Below are positions 22,880 to 34,047 of a DNA stretch of 64,000 nt, one piece after another. This stretch comes from Sesamum alatum (taxonomy: Eukaryota > Streptophyta > Magnoliopsida > Lamiales > Pedaliaceae), in NCBI GenBank assembly GCA_034509735.1, contig JACGWO010000004.1, forward strand, positions 22,177,395 to 22,241,394. Reading direction: 5' to 3'. The position numbers were made by a program, and so were the translations under genes. Position 1 is the stretch's first letter. Each line of letters starts with the position of its first letter. Below the pieces are notes generated by a model that was not told the DNA's origin, did not search any database, and worked only from the letters and a program-made list of their open reading frames with translations.

Positions 22880-24090
22880 CAATTTATCATCTTTCTTTAG
22901 CTAATTATCATCACATTAAAACAATATGTAAAAATTCTAATTTATCATCCTTCTTATGTGTTAGGAAAATAAATGAACAAACAAGAAGCAAAACGAATTT
23001 AGACTTGAGGTGTTGACAACACACACTTTTCTTAAAGTGATAACTACTCCCACTATAACTTGTTCGGGTTGATATCACAATTCACTACTAGGTTATAACA
23101 AGCCCCCTAAAAAGATTAGACAGAAATAAACATTTGTGAATACACTATTTAGGGGTTGAAATATGCAAATTTTACACTTAGTATTTATAGACATTTTCAA
23201 CCATTTTCGAATCATTGCAATGTTACATTGAAAGATTGGTTCATAAGCATTGCAATGTTTTATGCAGAAAAGCTGCATAATTTTCAACCATTGCAGTGTT
23301 TCACATTATGCAGAAAAGTTGCATACTTGTTCAGATGAAAAGTTATAGTTACAATTCTTCAGGTTTTGCTAGGAAATTCGAAACTCGATTTCTATAAATT
23401 AATTTCAAAAATAAATAAAATTATTTATTAATTTCAAGCACGACACGTGCCACGTCTCCAAGGGGCAAGTGCCAAGTATATATATATATATATTTATTTT
23501 CATTTCCTCCAATTCTCCCTCCAAGTTCTATTTTTAAAACTTAAGGAGATATAAGTCATTATAAATCATTTTTAAAAATTTATTTATTCCTTCCATGTGG
23601 GAGGTATTTTTATTTACAAGTTATTTCCATCATTATGTAGTTTTGATCTAAGTTTTCTTACATGATATATGGTGAAGCAAGTAATAACAAACCAACTAAA
23701 GAAATTTTGATATAATAATTGATTCCATGACTTAAAATATATTGTATAAAAGAGACAAATCTTTCTGCTTATTCCCTATATATTTATTCCTTATATTGGT
23801 GTGGTCTTGTTTTGTTTAGCGAAGAGGAATTGATTTTAATTTTAATTATGGGCTTCTAATTTATTTATAGTCATTTATTTGAATTTATATTCAAAACATG
23901 TAAGTAGATTTGCTTAAGTATAGTTTGATTTTTTATTTTTTTTATCATTGCAATTTGAACACATCATTAAAAGCTTAGCCTAAAATCATTAAGAATGAAC
24001 AAAGCTAATTTCCATTAAGAATTGCTAGTACATTTGGAACTCATTATAAATAGTAAAAGAGTAGAATAAAGAATTAGATCTTCTAAAAAC
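21852..24090. other. AT-rich DNA with duplicated segments, (TA)n and short repeats
   Basis: No gene was recognised. A diverged ~290-bp direct duplication is visible (about 22368-22510 compared with 22660-22800, sharing GGCAAAATAAAA and AAGAGG(C/T)TATC). An unpaired Helitron-like 3' end reads GGCACGGGTACTAACTAGT on the minus strand near 22187-22205. A (TA)n tract lies at 22845-22875 and another at 23478-23492. Around 23240-23330 a ~50-bp unit with ATTGCA(A/G)TGTTT and TATGCAGAAAAG is repeated twice. Confidence 0.45.
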
Positions 24091-24674
24091 TTGTTAAATA
24101 TATTCCTCATTTCCAGACAGTGGCTTTTGCTTAAAATTATCTACCCACATTCCGTTTACTGCAACATAGGACCTGCACTAAGAGGCAGAGGGATGGTGTT
24201 CGATCTAATTGGTCTCCACCACCTAAGGATATTTTGCAGGTTTCTTGTTTCCAGGTGTCTCGGGTGCAGGAGTTGGTGTGGTTGTGAGGGACAGTCATGG
24301 TGAATGCCTACAGTGGAAGGCTAAGTTCTTTCAAGAGATCTGTTCTAAGGACCATGTAGATGCTTTAGCAGCTCGGTTAGCAGTGGAAACTGTGCTCCTT
24401 CTCCAACAAAATGGCTTGCATTTTCAGAGTGATGGGCATGAAATCTTAAGAATGTTGCAGAAAAGAAGAACTTTGCTTGGCGACTTTAGGTCCAATTATT
24501 GATGATGTCAAAATTCTATGGCAAATCCTGTATGAATGCCACTTTGAATGTGTGTCACATGGTGCTAATAGGGCTGCAATTGCTTTAGCTAAACTTGTGA
24601 AATCTTGTGCAGACAGTACTAGTCTTTTAGGCTGTATTTTGAACAACTTACAAACTGAAGGGTTGTTTTCTTGA
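24091..24674 (+). pseudogene. RNase H-like (RVT_3) domain fragment
   Basis: In two frames the sequence reads GAGVGVVVRDSHGECLQW, then HVDALAARLAVETVLLLQ (24245-24470), and after a frameshift near 24470 FECVSHGANRAAIALAKL (24477-24674). This is the plant RNase H-like domain found at the C-terminus of non-LTR retrotransposon proteins and in stand-alone copies: strand 1 motif GVGVVVRDS, the catalytic-acid-bearing A(E/D)ALA(A/L) helix, and the ending HGANRAA. The expected Glu in the helix appears as Asp (HVDALAA). The fragment is short, shifted and lacks RT, so it is a relic. Confidence 0.7.
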
Positions 24675-24890
24675 ATATACTTTTTATCATTTTCCTAAAA
24701 AAAATAAAAAGAAGAGTCGAGATTCATTTGCCCTCAATTGGTCGATAAGTTTTTGAATTCAAAATCTTCAAGCCTTTTGCTGCATCCGTAAATATTCAAC
24801 AAATAAAAGTGTATTAATAGAAGATAGAATTAAAACTCAGAAACATCACTATATAATGATTTAAAATGTATAATTTTAAGTTTTCCTTAT
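24675..24890. other. AT-rich spacer
   Basis: Nothing recognisable. Confidence 0.3.
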
Positions 24891-25477
24891 TGATGCGTAT
24901 TGGGGTGCAGTAGCACCACAATAATTAAAGGATCTCCACGAAAATCTTATCAAGGGAGGACTTACCTAGAAAGTAGGGGTTAAACACTCTGATGTTTTAG
25001 TTAATATGTGTGTATACTGAAAATGAGATTGAGAAAACTTAAGATAACAAAAGAATACGGTGTGATAACTGATATAAAATGATTAAAATATTGTAATGAA
25101 GTGATAAGATCGTAGGAAGTTGCGTGAGTTAGCTAACTAACAAAAAAATATAAATAACAAATTGAAATTTGGAATTAACTAGAAGGAGTATGAATGAATT
25201 ATGTGCAGCCACCTTGAGTTCAGTGGAGTCGGTTTTACCTATTGTTCCAGGTCGGCCGCCACAGATTAGGAGGAGTTTGTTGAGGATTTCAGTATGATAT
25301 GTGCCAAGGAGTCAGGAATGCGTGAAGTGGAATCTGTGATGTCCGTTGAGTCATCTTGCTAAATCAAGCTTGTTTTTGGGCCTGCCAGGTTACTGTGAAT
25401 ATTTGAACTATGGGCTTAATACTTTGCTCATGGGTCAGCAGGGTTAGTTCGGCTAGGCTACACAGTGGGGGCCCACA
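24891..25477 (-). repeat. Gypsy LTR fragment or solo LTR
   Basis: Starts TGATGCGTATTGGGGT and aligns with the LTR at 16014-16762 over its first part (ACCACA, GGACTTACCTA and GGGGTTA blocks). It ends near GGGCCCACA. Neither a primer-binding site nor a convincing target duplication was seen, so it is a fragment or an old solo LTR. Confidence 0.5.
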
Positions 25478-26282
25478 TCTTTTTGTTTGGGCTCTAAAAA
25501 AATGATTGGGAGGGTATCACTTGCATAAATTATTCGTAGTTTTCAAAAATAAATAAAATATTTGAGCTTGGTAAGTGCAGGTGTACAAATATTTCAGTCA
25601 TCTATTATTGAGAAACTGTTCAATGTCCAACTATTTTGTTGGTGATTTCATCTGATATCAGGGAGCCACAATCATTTTGTCAGTTGTACTATTGTTGCTA
25701 GCTGCATTTATATGTGTCTATTTGTGGTGTACGTATTGCCACGTATCCGTGAAATTTGTTGTGGTAAATCTTTTATACCTGTTTCTAGTCGATCACTAAA
25801 TTTATGGAATAACACTATGATAAATTATTTAAACCAATTAGGTTTATTTTTAAAAGAAAAGAAGAGAGGATAAATGGGAGGGATTAATATTCATTATTGA
25901 AATATCGTGACAACATCCTTGACTCATAATTATTTAATACACTTTTTTAGTGTAATACCTGACAAAGTAAATTAATAAATTAGAGATCCCCCAATAAAAT
26001 TAAAATTAAAGAAATTGCTATTAATTAAGACATAAAAGGCAAAATAAACACCAAACTTATCAATGAATATTTAATTGCAAGTAATTGTCATTACCACTAA
26101 TACAGTGAGATACATCCATGTATTGAAGTACATATTAGTTTCATTGGCTATTTTAAAATATAACTCTGTTAAACTTTGAAAATTTTGACTTTCAACAATT
26201 AAAATATATGTATATGGAGAAATGTGAAGGTGGAAAGAGAATTCACCGTATTACTATACTGTAACTTTTGATAAAATTGACT
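25478..26282. other. AT-rich intergenic DNA
   Basis: No gene or repeat family was recognised. Confidence 0.4.
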
Positions 26283-26291
26283 TATCTTTAA

Positions 26292-26744
26292 GGATTAATG
26301 CATTTTTGATCTGGTAACTTGAGCTATTTGACATTTTGGTCCTTTAACTCTCTAGAATTGTATTTTGGTCTTGTATCTTTTTAATTTTTGCAATTTCAGT
26401 CCTTTTGTTCACCGGAGTTCATCTCCACCAGCGAGAAGGGTGAACTCCAACGAAAAAAATGACTAAAAGTGCAAAAATTAAAAAGATACAGGACTAAAAT
26501 TCTAACTTAAAAAGTTAAAGGACAAGAATGCTGGTAGAAATGAGTTAATAGGAACAAAAGCCCCAATTTTAAAATATCACGTGAGGGGCACATGCATTTT
26601 TCCGACGAGAAGGGTGCACTCCAGCGAAAAAAGGACTAAAATCAGAATTATTAAAAAGGTACAGGACCAAAATGCCATCCTAAAAAGTTAAAAGATGAAA
26701 ATACCAAATGACCTAAGTTACGGGACCAAAAATGCATTTAACCC
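26292..26744. mobile_element. Foldback MITE, MULE-like, 453 bp
   Basis: Perfect 9-bp target duplication TATCTTTAA at 26283-26291 and 26745-26753. Ends GGATTAATGCATTTTTG and CAAAAATGCATTTAACCC are inverted copies. The arms extend about 120 bp with the typical TTTTGGTCCT phrases. An internal near-duplicate (CGAGAAGGGTG, near 26431 and 26605) marks the arms around the centre. The 9-bp duplication supports Mutator-type mobilisation. Confidence 0.88.
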
Positions 26745-26753
26745 TATCTTTAA

Positions 26754-27217
26754 TTTTTTATCATTAACAAACTTCAAAATTATTCAAGTGTCCTAACTGA
26801 TAATCATGGAGTGATTCTCCCTATGGTGATTTAATATTTTTTTGGATAAATAATAATATATTATACAAAAAAGAATTATTACGTTGTCAATAAATAAATA
26901 TATATATATATATATTTTTATATACACTAATTTATATCTTTTCTTATTATCTTATATATCTATATACATAATATTTAAATATTATAGTTTATTATGTATC
27001 CAATATTAACTAATGATTTCAATCATAGTATCTTATACGAAATATTTTATATCAAATATTATGGCTATATAATAATAAACTATAACTAATAATCAATCCA
27101 GATACTATTTCATAAAATATGTAATAAACTATAACTGGTATTTATATTACTAATATTTCGAATCAAATGCTTATTAGTTTTTGGATATATTTATATATAT
27201 ATATATATATATATATT
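26754..27217. other. AT-rich DNA ending in (TA)n
   Basis: Repeated ATATTTTATATC/TATTATAG-type words and a (TA)n tract at about 27192-27216, which abuts the truncated Gypsy LTR. No gene seen. Confidence 0.4.
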
Positions 27218-27471
27218 TTCTTCTTCCTGGTAGCGTATCTTTCCTTGGGTTCCTTGGGATTTTCCCGGATTTTCAGGGATTCTGCGTGAGGATCTTTGAG
27301 ATTAAGGATTAGGTTCGAGCGCGTTTTTAAGATCACTTCGTATCTACGGGACTTCTCGAAGGATTTTCACTCGGACTTGTTGGCTGGGGGATGAATTTTT
27401 CTTTCCCTCGTACCCTTTCGACGAGTATCCCTTTTGTTTGATACGATGTCCTTTCCCCCTTATCCACATCA
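27218..27471 (-). repeat. 3' LTR of Tat element, truncated
   Basis: Aligns with 35640-35969 (CTTGGGTTCC, GATTTTCAGGGATTCTGC, TTCGAG(C/T)GCGTTTTTAAGATC, CTTATCCACATCA). It lacks the first ~100 bp of the plus-strand-left end and has a ~90-bp internal deletion after GTTGGCTG. The left edge runs into a (TA)n tract. Confidence 0.85.
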
Positions 27472-28049
27472 CTAGTCCCCCAAGTTTCATGGCGTCCAGT
27501 TTCTTCTGGCGGGATGAAACTTTTTCAAATTTTTTAATTTGGTTTTGGCAGCCTTGGGACTTCTTACGAGCCCTATCACTTTTTTACTTTATCCGTTGTC
27601 ATGATTACCCTCTTTCAGTTCACCGCCCATTTTCACCATAGGTTATTACATGCAATGCCTCTGCATCAGATCACTTCATCTTTATGTCCTCCTTTTTCTG
27701 GCGCGTGTCATTTTACCACGACCTTTGGCCCACCTTTTCGTGTGCCATAAAGGAGTTTTCTTCCCCTTCACTTTTCCTCCATCCTCAATCCCTTCTTTTC
27801 CCACGTTTCATCTGCAACCCGGCACCTTTTCCGCTCTTCCTCTCTCTCGATCGATAAAGGTATATACATTATTCTTCCTCTTCCTTCTTCCCCCTTCATT
27901 TAGTGTTTTTGAGAAGCTTTTGTAATGGTCATGTGGCCTGTATAGTTCATGGAAGGTGGCTATACCACCTCTGACTGGACCTCTTCTGCCTCCTCATCTC
28001 CTTCTCCCCCTCCCACCATTCGTGTCTTACCTCAAAAATTTAGGGAAAA
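27472..28049. other. Leader region between Tat LTR and antisense gene
   Basis: Pyrimidine-rich on the plus strand with no clear domain. It probably contains the promoter and 5' UTR of the antisense gene; a start-like ATGACTCGC follows at 28050. Confidence 0.4.
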
Positions 28050-29591
28050 ATGACTCGCCGCACCAAGGCTTCTTCTTCTAAGGAACCTCCTTATGCCGCA
28101 AACGAAATCTCCCCCGACTCTTTCTCTGTCATTTCCTCCATTTCAGCGAAAATGTCAGCTAAGTCCATCGTGAAAACAATTAACCTTCTGGGCCTTCCCG
28201 AGGGTTACGAGATTTTAACCCTGGTGGAGTATCAGAGGGCTAATAATCCACCGCTTGGGTGCCTGACCGTGTGCGCTGCTCAGTGCGTGTCTGGTCTAAG
28301 GTTTCTCCTTCACCCTTTCATGGTGGAGTTGTTAGTGGCCTTAGGGATTCCCCCTAGTTAATTGAACCCTAACTCCTATAGGTTGGTAGTCGAGTTTCTG
28401 TTGTGTTTCCAACTCTATCACATAAATCTATCTTTAGAAAATTTTCTGGGCGTATTCTCCCCCAGACTTACTCCTGGGGAGTGTTTCTTCCACTTCTCTC
28501 CTCGCCCAGGTCTTATTTTCATCCACGAAAAACCCTCCTCTTAAAGTGCCTGGAAATCCAGATTTTTCTTTGTTCGAAAAGCTGAGTAGGAGGTTCCCTT
28601 GGCCTGGTGCCCTTCTCTCAATGAACCACCACCTGTTAACCTTGAGTTAGTGAAATAGAGGGTAAGGGCAAAAGCCCTGGTAGAAGAGGATCTTCTGATT
28701 GAGGCAGGGCTCCACCCCATCCCGGATACATATACTGGCCCCGAGAGTCGTTATTCTCGCCTTTGTAACTATTTTCCGCTTATCTTCGTATTTCTCTATT
28801 TTTTTTTATTTGGAATTTTAACATTATCTTGAAGAGGTCATGCTGAATCGTGTTGTTGTCTGCAAGTTCCTCCTAGAGAGCCTCCCTTCGAATCCTTTAT
28901 CTTCTTCGAGTACGAGGTCCGCGTCTGCCACACCTTCTGACATCCAGTCTAGTGGCCAAGGTCGGTCTTCTTCTCGCTATATGAAAGGTTTAGGACACCT
29001 GCTATTGTCGCAAACGGCCATGGTAACTTTCTTTGTCCTTATATTTCATTTCCCTTAAACCTCTATGAACCTTACTTATTTAGTGTTCATTTGTCTCAGA
29101 CCCCTGCTATCATTGTGGCCATGATCGAAAGGTACGACAAGATGATGGCGAACCTCGAAATCGCTTTATCTTAGCTCAAGAGAGCTCGTACTCAGGTGGA
29201 TAATCTGAAGAAGCAACTTGCCGACGAGGATTCCAAGTTTCAGGAAGAGATGTATGTTCTGAAGGCTCAGGTAGAGGAAAAGGATCGTAAGCTCGTGATG
29301 CAGGCGATCGAGATGGAGTCCTTACGAACAACCTCTATTGAGTCGTATACGAGGGACCGAGAGGAGGGGTTGGTAGCTGGTCAATCTGCGGCTGTTGCTG
29401 CTTTCAAGGCTTCCCCAGAGTTTGCTGAGGAAGTGTTCAGACAGGGCTCATCTTTCTATGCTGATGGTTTCACAGTATGCGCGGAGCAGTTGAAGAACTT
29501 GGGCAACCTTCCTCCAGATTTCGACTATAATTTTCTGGATATGCAGGTGGACGGATTTGGGAGGATTGGCGGGGTAGGGCCCTCGGAATAG
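28050..29591 (+). pseudogene. Antisense ORF of Tat element (Transposase_28/PMD-like)
   Basis: Runs opposite to gag-pol, between integrase and the 3' LTR. From ATG 28050: a Ser/Lys-rich start, then NNPPLGCLTVCAAQCVSGLR, HPFMVELL and QLNPNSYRLV, the pattern of the plant putative gypsy-type transposon domain (PF04195). Next comes FFHFSPRPG and a KSRFFFV block, then a Ser-rich linker, a coiled coil (DNLKKQLADEDSKFQEEM, 29196-29340) and a C-terminal block ASPEFAEEVFRQGSSFY ending at 29591. One GT-AG intron fits at 29023-29099, perhaps another at 28765-28836. A stop at 28359 and a shift near 28540 break it. Antisense genes of this kind are known in Tat/Retand elements; their function is unproven. 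Same architecture at 62376-64000. Confidence 0.8.
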
Positions 29592-29689
29592 TAATCCTTT
29601 TTTCGTAGTACCTTTTTGTTATCGTATTTGTAATAGCCCCTTCTTTGTTTTTGGGCAGCTTTCTACTTAGTGCAGTCTTTTCGTGTTAA

Positions 29690-30250
29690 GACAGTTTTCT
29701 CTCTTAAAGGCATTTTTTCGAGGCGAATTGTTTATAAGCCAACCACTTTTTGAAGTCAGATCTCTTCGTGAAGTGGGAAACCCATAATCCAAAATGGTTT
29801 GCTTTCAAGGCAAATCCTTGGATAAAACTTTTCGCGGATTGAGTTACGTACCTTTTAAGGTAAAAGATCCTTTAAGCAACAGTTCTTTTGTGGTATATTT
29901 AAGGTGATTTTGAAACTAGAAGATTTTAAGTCGAATTTTTCGTCGCTACAAATTTTTCAAGACGATTTTGTCTTTTAAGCCGCAAACAATTTAAGTCAAA
30001 CTTTTCTTCAGGGTGAATTTTCCAGATGATTTAAGCCGTAAAATTTTCAAGTCGAACTTTTCTTCGAGGCGAATTTTCAAGATGAATTTGTCTTTTAAGC
30101 CGTAAAATTTTCAAGTTAACTTTTACAAATTTTTAGTCAAACTTTTCTTCGAGGCGAAATTTAAAGACAAGTTTGTCTTTTAAGTCGTAAAATTTTGAGT
30201 CGAATTTTCTTCAAGATGAATTCTTATTTTGCATATGGGCATACATCTAA
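29690..30250. repeat. Diverged ~60-bp tandem repeat next to integrase
   Basis: Repeating words TCTTTTAAG(C/T)CG(T/C)AAA, TTTCAAGTCGAACTTTTCTTC and GAGGCGAATTTTC alternate about five times between 29735 and 30235. The array lies between integrase and the antisense gene, as does the repeat in the second Tat element (61879-62180). Confidence 0.65.
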
Positions 30251-30289
30251 AGAAGGATAACCATTTTATTTCGTGGTTCGCGTTAGATT

Positions 30290-31740
30290 TCAGCAATAGA
30301 ATTTCTTTAGGTTCCCGATGCTCCAGGTACGGGGGATGGTTTCCCATCTCATGCCCGCGAGTTCGTAAGATCCTTCCCTCAAAATTTTCTTAATCTTATA
30401 TGGTCCTTCCCATTTAGGGTCCAGCTTACCTACCGTTTTTTGAACCTCGACCCTTCGGAGTACTAAATCCCCAACTTGCAATACCCTTTCTTTTACCTTT
30501 GCATTATAGAGGCACAATATTTTCCGCTTGTAGTTCTCTATTTTGATTCGGGCATCTTCCCGGATTTCATCCACCACGTCCAATTCGTATTGCCTGTTTT
30601 TCAGGTTAACGCTCTCCTTGTATCGTAGTACTTGAGCTGTAAGCACTTCAACTTCCGTCAAGATCACTGCCTCTGATCCGTACGTCAACATGGAGGGGGG
30701 TCTCTCCCATACTGGAACGGGGGGTGGTTCGATACGATCACAATACTCCGGGGATCTCGTCGACTCATCCTGCCTTCGCCCTTCCTAGCTTAGCTTTTAG
30801 GGTCTGAAGCAGGATCCGATTAGTCACTTCAGTTTTCCCGTTAGCTTTGGGGTTCCCTACTGAGGTGAAAACCTATCGGATCTTTCTATCTTGGCACCAT
30901 TTTCGGAACTTCTTGCCTTGGAATTGCGTGCCATTATCTGTGGTGATATTTCGAGGTATTCCGAATCGGCATACTAGGTTTTTCCATACGAACTTGATGA
31001 CTTCTGCTTCGGAGATTCGTGACATAGCTTCCGCTTCTACCTATTTGGTGAAGTGGTCAACAACAACTATAAAGAACTTTTTATGTCCCTGCGCCTGGGG
31101 AAAAAGGTCCCACTAGATCTATGCCCCAATGGTCGAAAGGGCAGGCGATTGAATCGGACCTTGCTCTTACTCTAGGCACATGGTTGATATTCCCGTGTAT
31201 TTGGCAACTTTCACACTTCCTGGCCATTTGTTCAGTATCCCTGCGTATGGTGGGCCAAAAGTATCCATTCCTCATGATTTTCATGGCAAAGCTTTATCCC
31301 CCCGCATGATTCTTGCAACTCCCTCTGTGAATTTCCCTCATAACGAACAAAGCAGCTTCGGGTCTAAGCATTGTAGTGCTGGCAATGTAAAGGATTTTTT
31401 AAAGAGATGGCCTTTTTCCAGAAAAAATCTACATGCTATCCTTTTTATTTGCCAAGCTTCCAACGTATCGTCGGGCAGTTTTCCTGTTTCTAGATAACCC
31501 TTGATATTGTCCATCCACGAGGTGAGGCTGACTTGACAAACCTCTTTTACCTTTTCAACCCTTCCCTCCAGTCGTATCTTTAGCAACGTGATTTCGGGGG
31601 CACTTATATCCTGTATCCCGATTCCCATCCGGGCCAGGGAATCGGCTCGGATGTTTTGTTCCCGTGGTATTCGAACAAGTTCGCAGGACTCGAATCGTGC
31701 CATTCTTTCTTTCACTTTGTGCAATAATTGGACCATTCTT
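30290..31740 (-). pseudogene. Tat integrase, broken
   Basis: Minus strand: the zinc-binding part includes GYFWPTIRRDTEQMARKCESCQIHG (31284-31200), followed by FDHWGIDLVGPF, the first catalytic Asp region. The middle of the core (about 30720-31080) is scrambled by stops. The C-terminal part SMLTYGSEAVILTEVEV...GDLVLRRVEVQ...GKLDPKWEGPYKIKK (30691-30290) is well kept. It ends WSIGNLKKFYC and a stop. The role in an intact element is insertion of the cDNA into the genome. Confidence 0.85.
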
Positions 31741-32010
31741 TCATTTTTTGCTTCGTATTCACCTTTTACTCACTCTACCACCAGTTTTCAATCGCTATGT
31801 GCTTTTACTTTATGAGCCCCTAATTCTTCAGCCATTCATAGGCCGGTTAGGAGAGCTTCGTACTCTGCCTCATTATTAGACATTGCATCTTCGAATATTA
31901 AGGCAAAACACGTCCCGATGCCTTCCGGGCTAATAAGTACTACTCCGCCCCCGACCCCTTTTTCTAAGGATGAACCATCAACATGTAACGCCCGAATCCT
32001 CCCAGTGGTC
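31741..32010 (-). pseudogene. Second RNase H of Tat element (archaeal-type)
   Basis: The sequence LHVDGSSLEKGVGGGVVLISPEG followed by SNNEAEYEALLTGL shows the catalytic Asp (HVDGSS) and Glu (NEAEYEAL) of an RNase H fold distinct from the one fused to RT. A second RNase H of this type between RNase H and integrase is a hallmark of Tat-lineage elements. A stop follows GL, then AEELGAHKVKAHSD continues in another read-through. Confidence 0.85.
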
Positions 32011-33390
32011 TCATCGTTCCCAGTGATTTCCACTAAGAAATCGGCCAAGACCTGTGCTTTCGAGGCCGTTTGAGCCTTATATTCAAAATCATACTTGTGG
32101 AGCTTGTAGGACCATTTCACAATTCGTCCCCCGGTCCCCCATTCGAGAGTCTGCTTAAGTAGGTGGCTAGTGAGAATGGTGATTGGGTGGGACAGGAAAT
32201 AGTGCATCAATTTTCGGGCAGTGTATACGAGGGCAGGCACAAGTTTTTCCAAGTACTCGTATCGTATCTCGGCTCCTTGTAGCATATGAATCGTGTAATA
32301 CATTGGTAAGTGGATTCCTTCGTGATCCCTTACGAGCACTGAACTTGTGGTGGCGTGTGATAGAGCTAAGTATACGTACAACCTTTCTCCTTCCTAAGGT
32401 TTTGCTAACAAAGGGGGATTCACCAAGTAAGTTTTTAGTCCTTCGAATGCTTCCCTGCATTCTTGGTCCCATTGAAATTTTCTCGGGTTTTGCAATATTT
32501 GAAGAAAGGTGAACCTTTGTCTGCGGATCGCGATACAAATCGATTCAGCACTGCAATCCGTCCGGTTAACCTTTGTACTTCCTTCACAGTGCGAGGTTCC
32601 TTCATGTCTAGGACGGCTTGGATTTTGTCTAGATTAGCCTCTATTCCTCTCTGAGTCACCAGATACCCCAGGAATTTTTCCCCTTCCACCTAAATATGCA
32701 TTTCTCAGGGTTTAGTTTCATCCTATACGCCCTTAAGCTGGCAAAGTATTCTTGCAAATCCAGTAGGTGTTGTTCCTTGAGGTGGCTCTTAACTAACATG
32801 TCATCTACGTAGACATCCATGTTTCTTCCTATTTGCTGCGAGAATATCTTGTTGACCAACCTTTTGTAAGTGGCCCCGACATTTTTTAGTCCAAGCGGCA
32901 TGACATTGTAACAAAATAACCCTTGTTCTGTGATGAAGCTGGTTTTTCCTTGATATCCGACTGCGAATTTGATCTTATTGTAACCTTGATACGCGTTTAG
33001 CATGCTAAGCCTTTTGCATCCCGAGGTTGAATCGACGAGCTGATCAATACGAGGGAGAGGGCACTAGTCTTTCGGACATGCTTTGTTTAGGACAGTGAAG
33101 TCCACACACATTCTCCATTTTCCCCATTTTTTCGGTATGAGCATGACATTGGCGATCCATTCTAGGAATTGTACCTCTCATATGTGCTCGGCTTTTAATA
33201 ATCGACTTATTTCTTCCTGTATTATCTCGTTCCTTTTCTTCCCGAAATTCCTCTTCTTCTGTTTTACCAACGGATACCCATTCATGACGTGTAACTCATG
33301 TTCGATGACTTCAGCATTGATCCCCGGAGATTGTCCTTCTCCCCACTCAAATACGTCGTTGTTTTTTCGTAAAAAGCAGAGTAACACTTC
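32011..33390 (-). pseudogene. Tat reverse transcriptase and first RNase H, broken
   Basis: Order on the minus strand: HELHVMNGYPLVKQKKRNFG (33330-33250), WRMCVDFTVLNKACPKD (about 33110-33050), the palm GLFCYNVMPLGLKNVGATYKR (32925-32860), the intact YVDD of MDVYVDDMLVKSHL (about 32820), then KFLGYLVTQRGIEANLDKI (32680) and YVYLALSHATTSSVLVRD (about 32375) of RNase H. A stop after KAEHI (33178) and a shift near 32690 interrupt it. The catalytic YVDD survives although the frame is broken. Confidence 0.88.
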
Positions 33391-33573
33391 CTCCTCTTCG
33401 GCGGGCAGAGACTTACCTACTTCTATAATTTTATCCTAGCATTTGGGATCCAAATGTACCTTCCGGGTACTCTGGTCTGGTTGTACCTTTTTACCCTCAT
33501 CTTCTTGTATCCCTACACTGGATAATTGTTTCAAGGCTTCAGTGCGGCACTCGCGGGCTCGCGCCTGACTTCC

Positions 33574-34047
33574 TCATATTTCCCCTATTCCCAAGGGGGT
33601 TGGGAACTTCATTTTTAGATAAGATGTGGAAATGGCGGCTTGGACAGCATTTAGCGTTGGTCTTCCAAGGATCACGTTGTAACCAGATTGGGGCGAGTCT
33701 ACTACCAGGAATTTTGCCATGTGTACTCGAGTCTTAGGTTCTTCTCCTAGAGTTATAGGCAGCAATACTTCCCCCACTTTTCGTATAGTACTTCCTTTGA
33801 ATCCCATCAACGTTATAGACTGTGGCTTTATCGCTGCTTCTAGTCTCATTTCTTGGAGTGCTTCAAGGAAGAGGATATCCACCGAGTTGCCACTGTCCAC
33901 CAAGATTATCCTAACTTCTAAATTGGAAATGATGGCGCTTATCACCATAGCGTCCTCGTGAGGGAATATTATTCCTCGTCGATCCTCGTCAGTAAATGTA
34001 AGGGCCATCCTTGGATTTGAAGTATCCTCTTGTAGTAGTATTCCCAT
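33574..34047 (-). pseudogene. Tat aspartic protease region
   Basis: A 157-codon open stretch with ILVDSGNSVDILFLEAL, containing the retropepsin-type DSG active site, and VILGRPTLNAVQA, the conserved ILGR-like core near the C-terminus. It lies between gag and RT as expected. It is the best-preserved single frame of the element but is not joined in frame to its neighbours. Confidence 0.85.

Noticed and set aside
30847..31497. Plus-strand frames across the integrase region
   Set aside because: Antisense shadows of the Tat integrase and RNase H on the minus strand.
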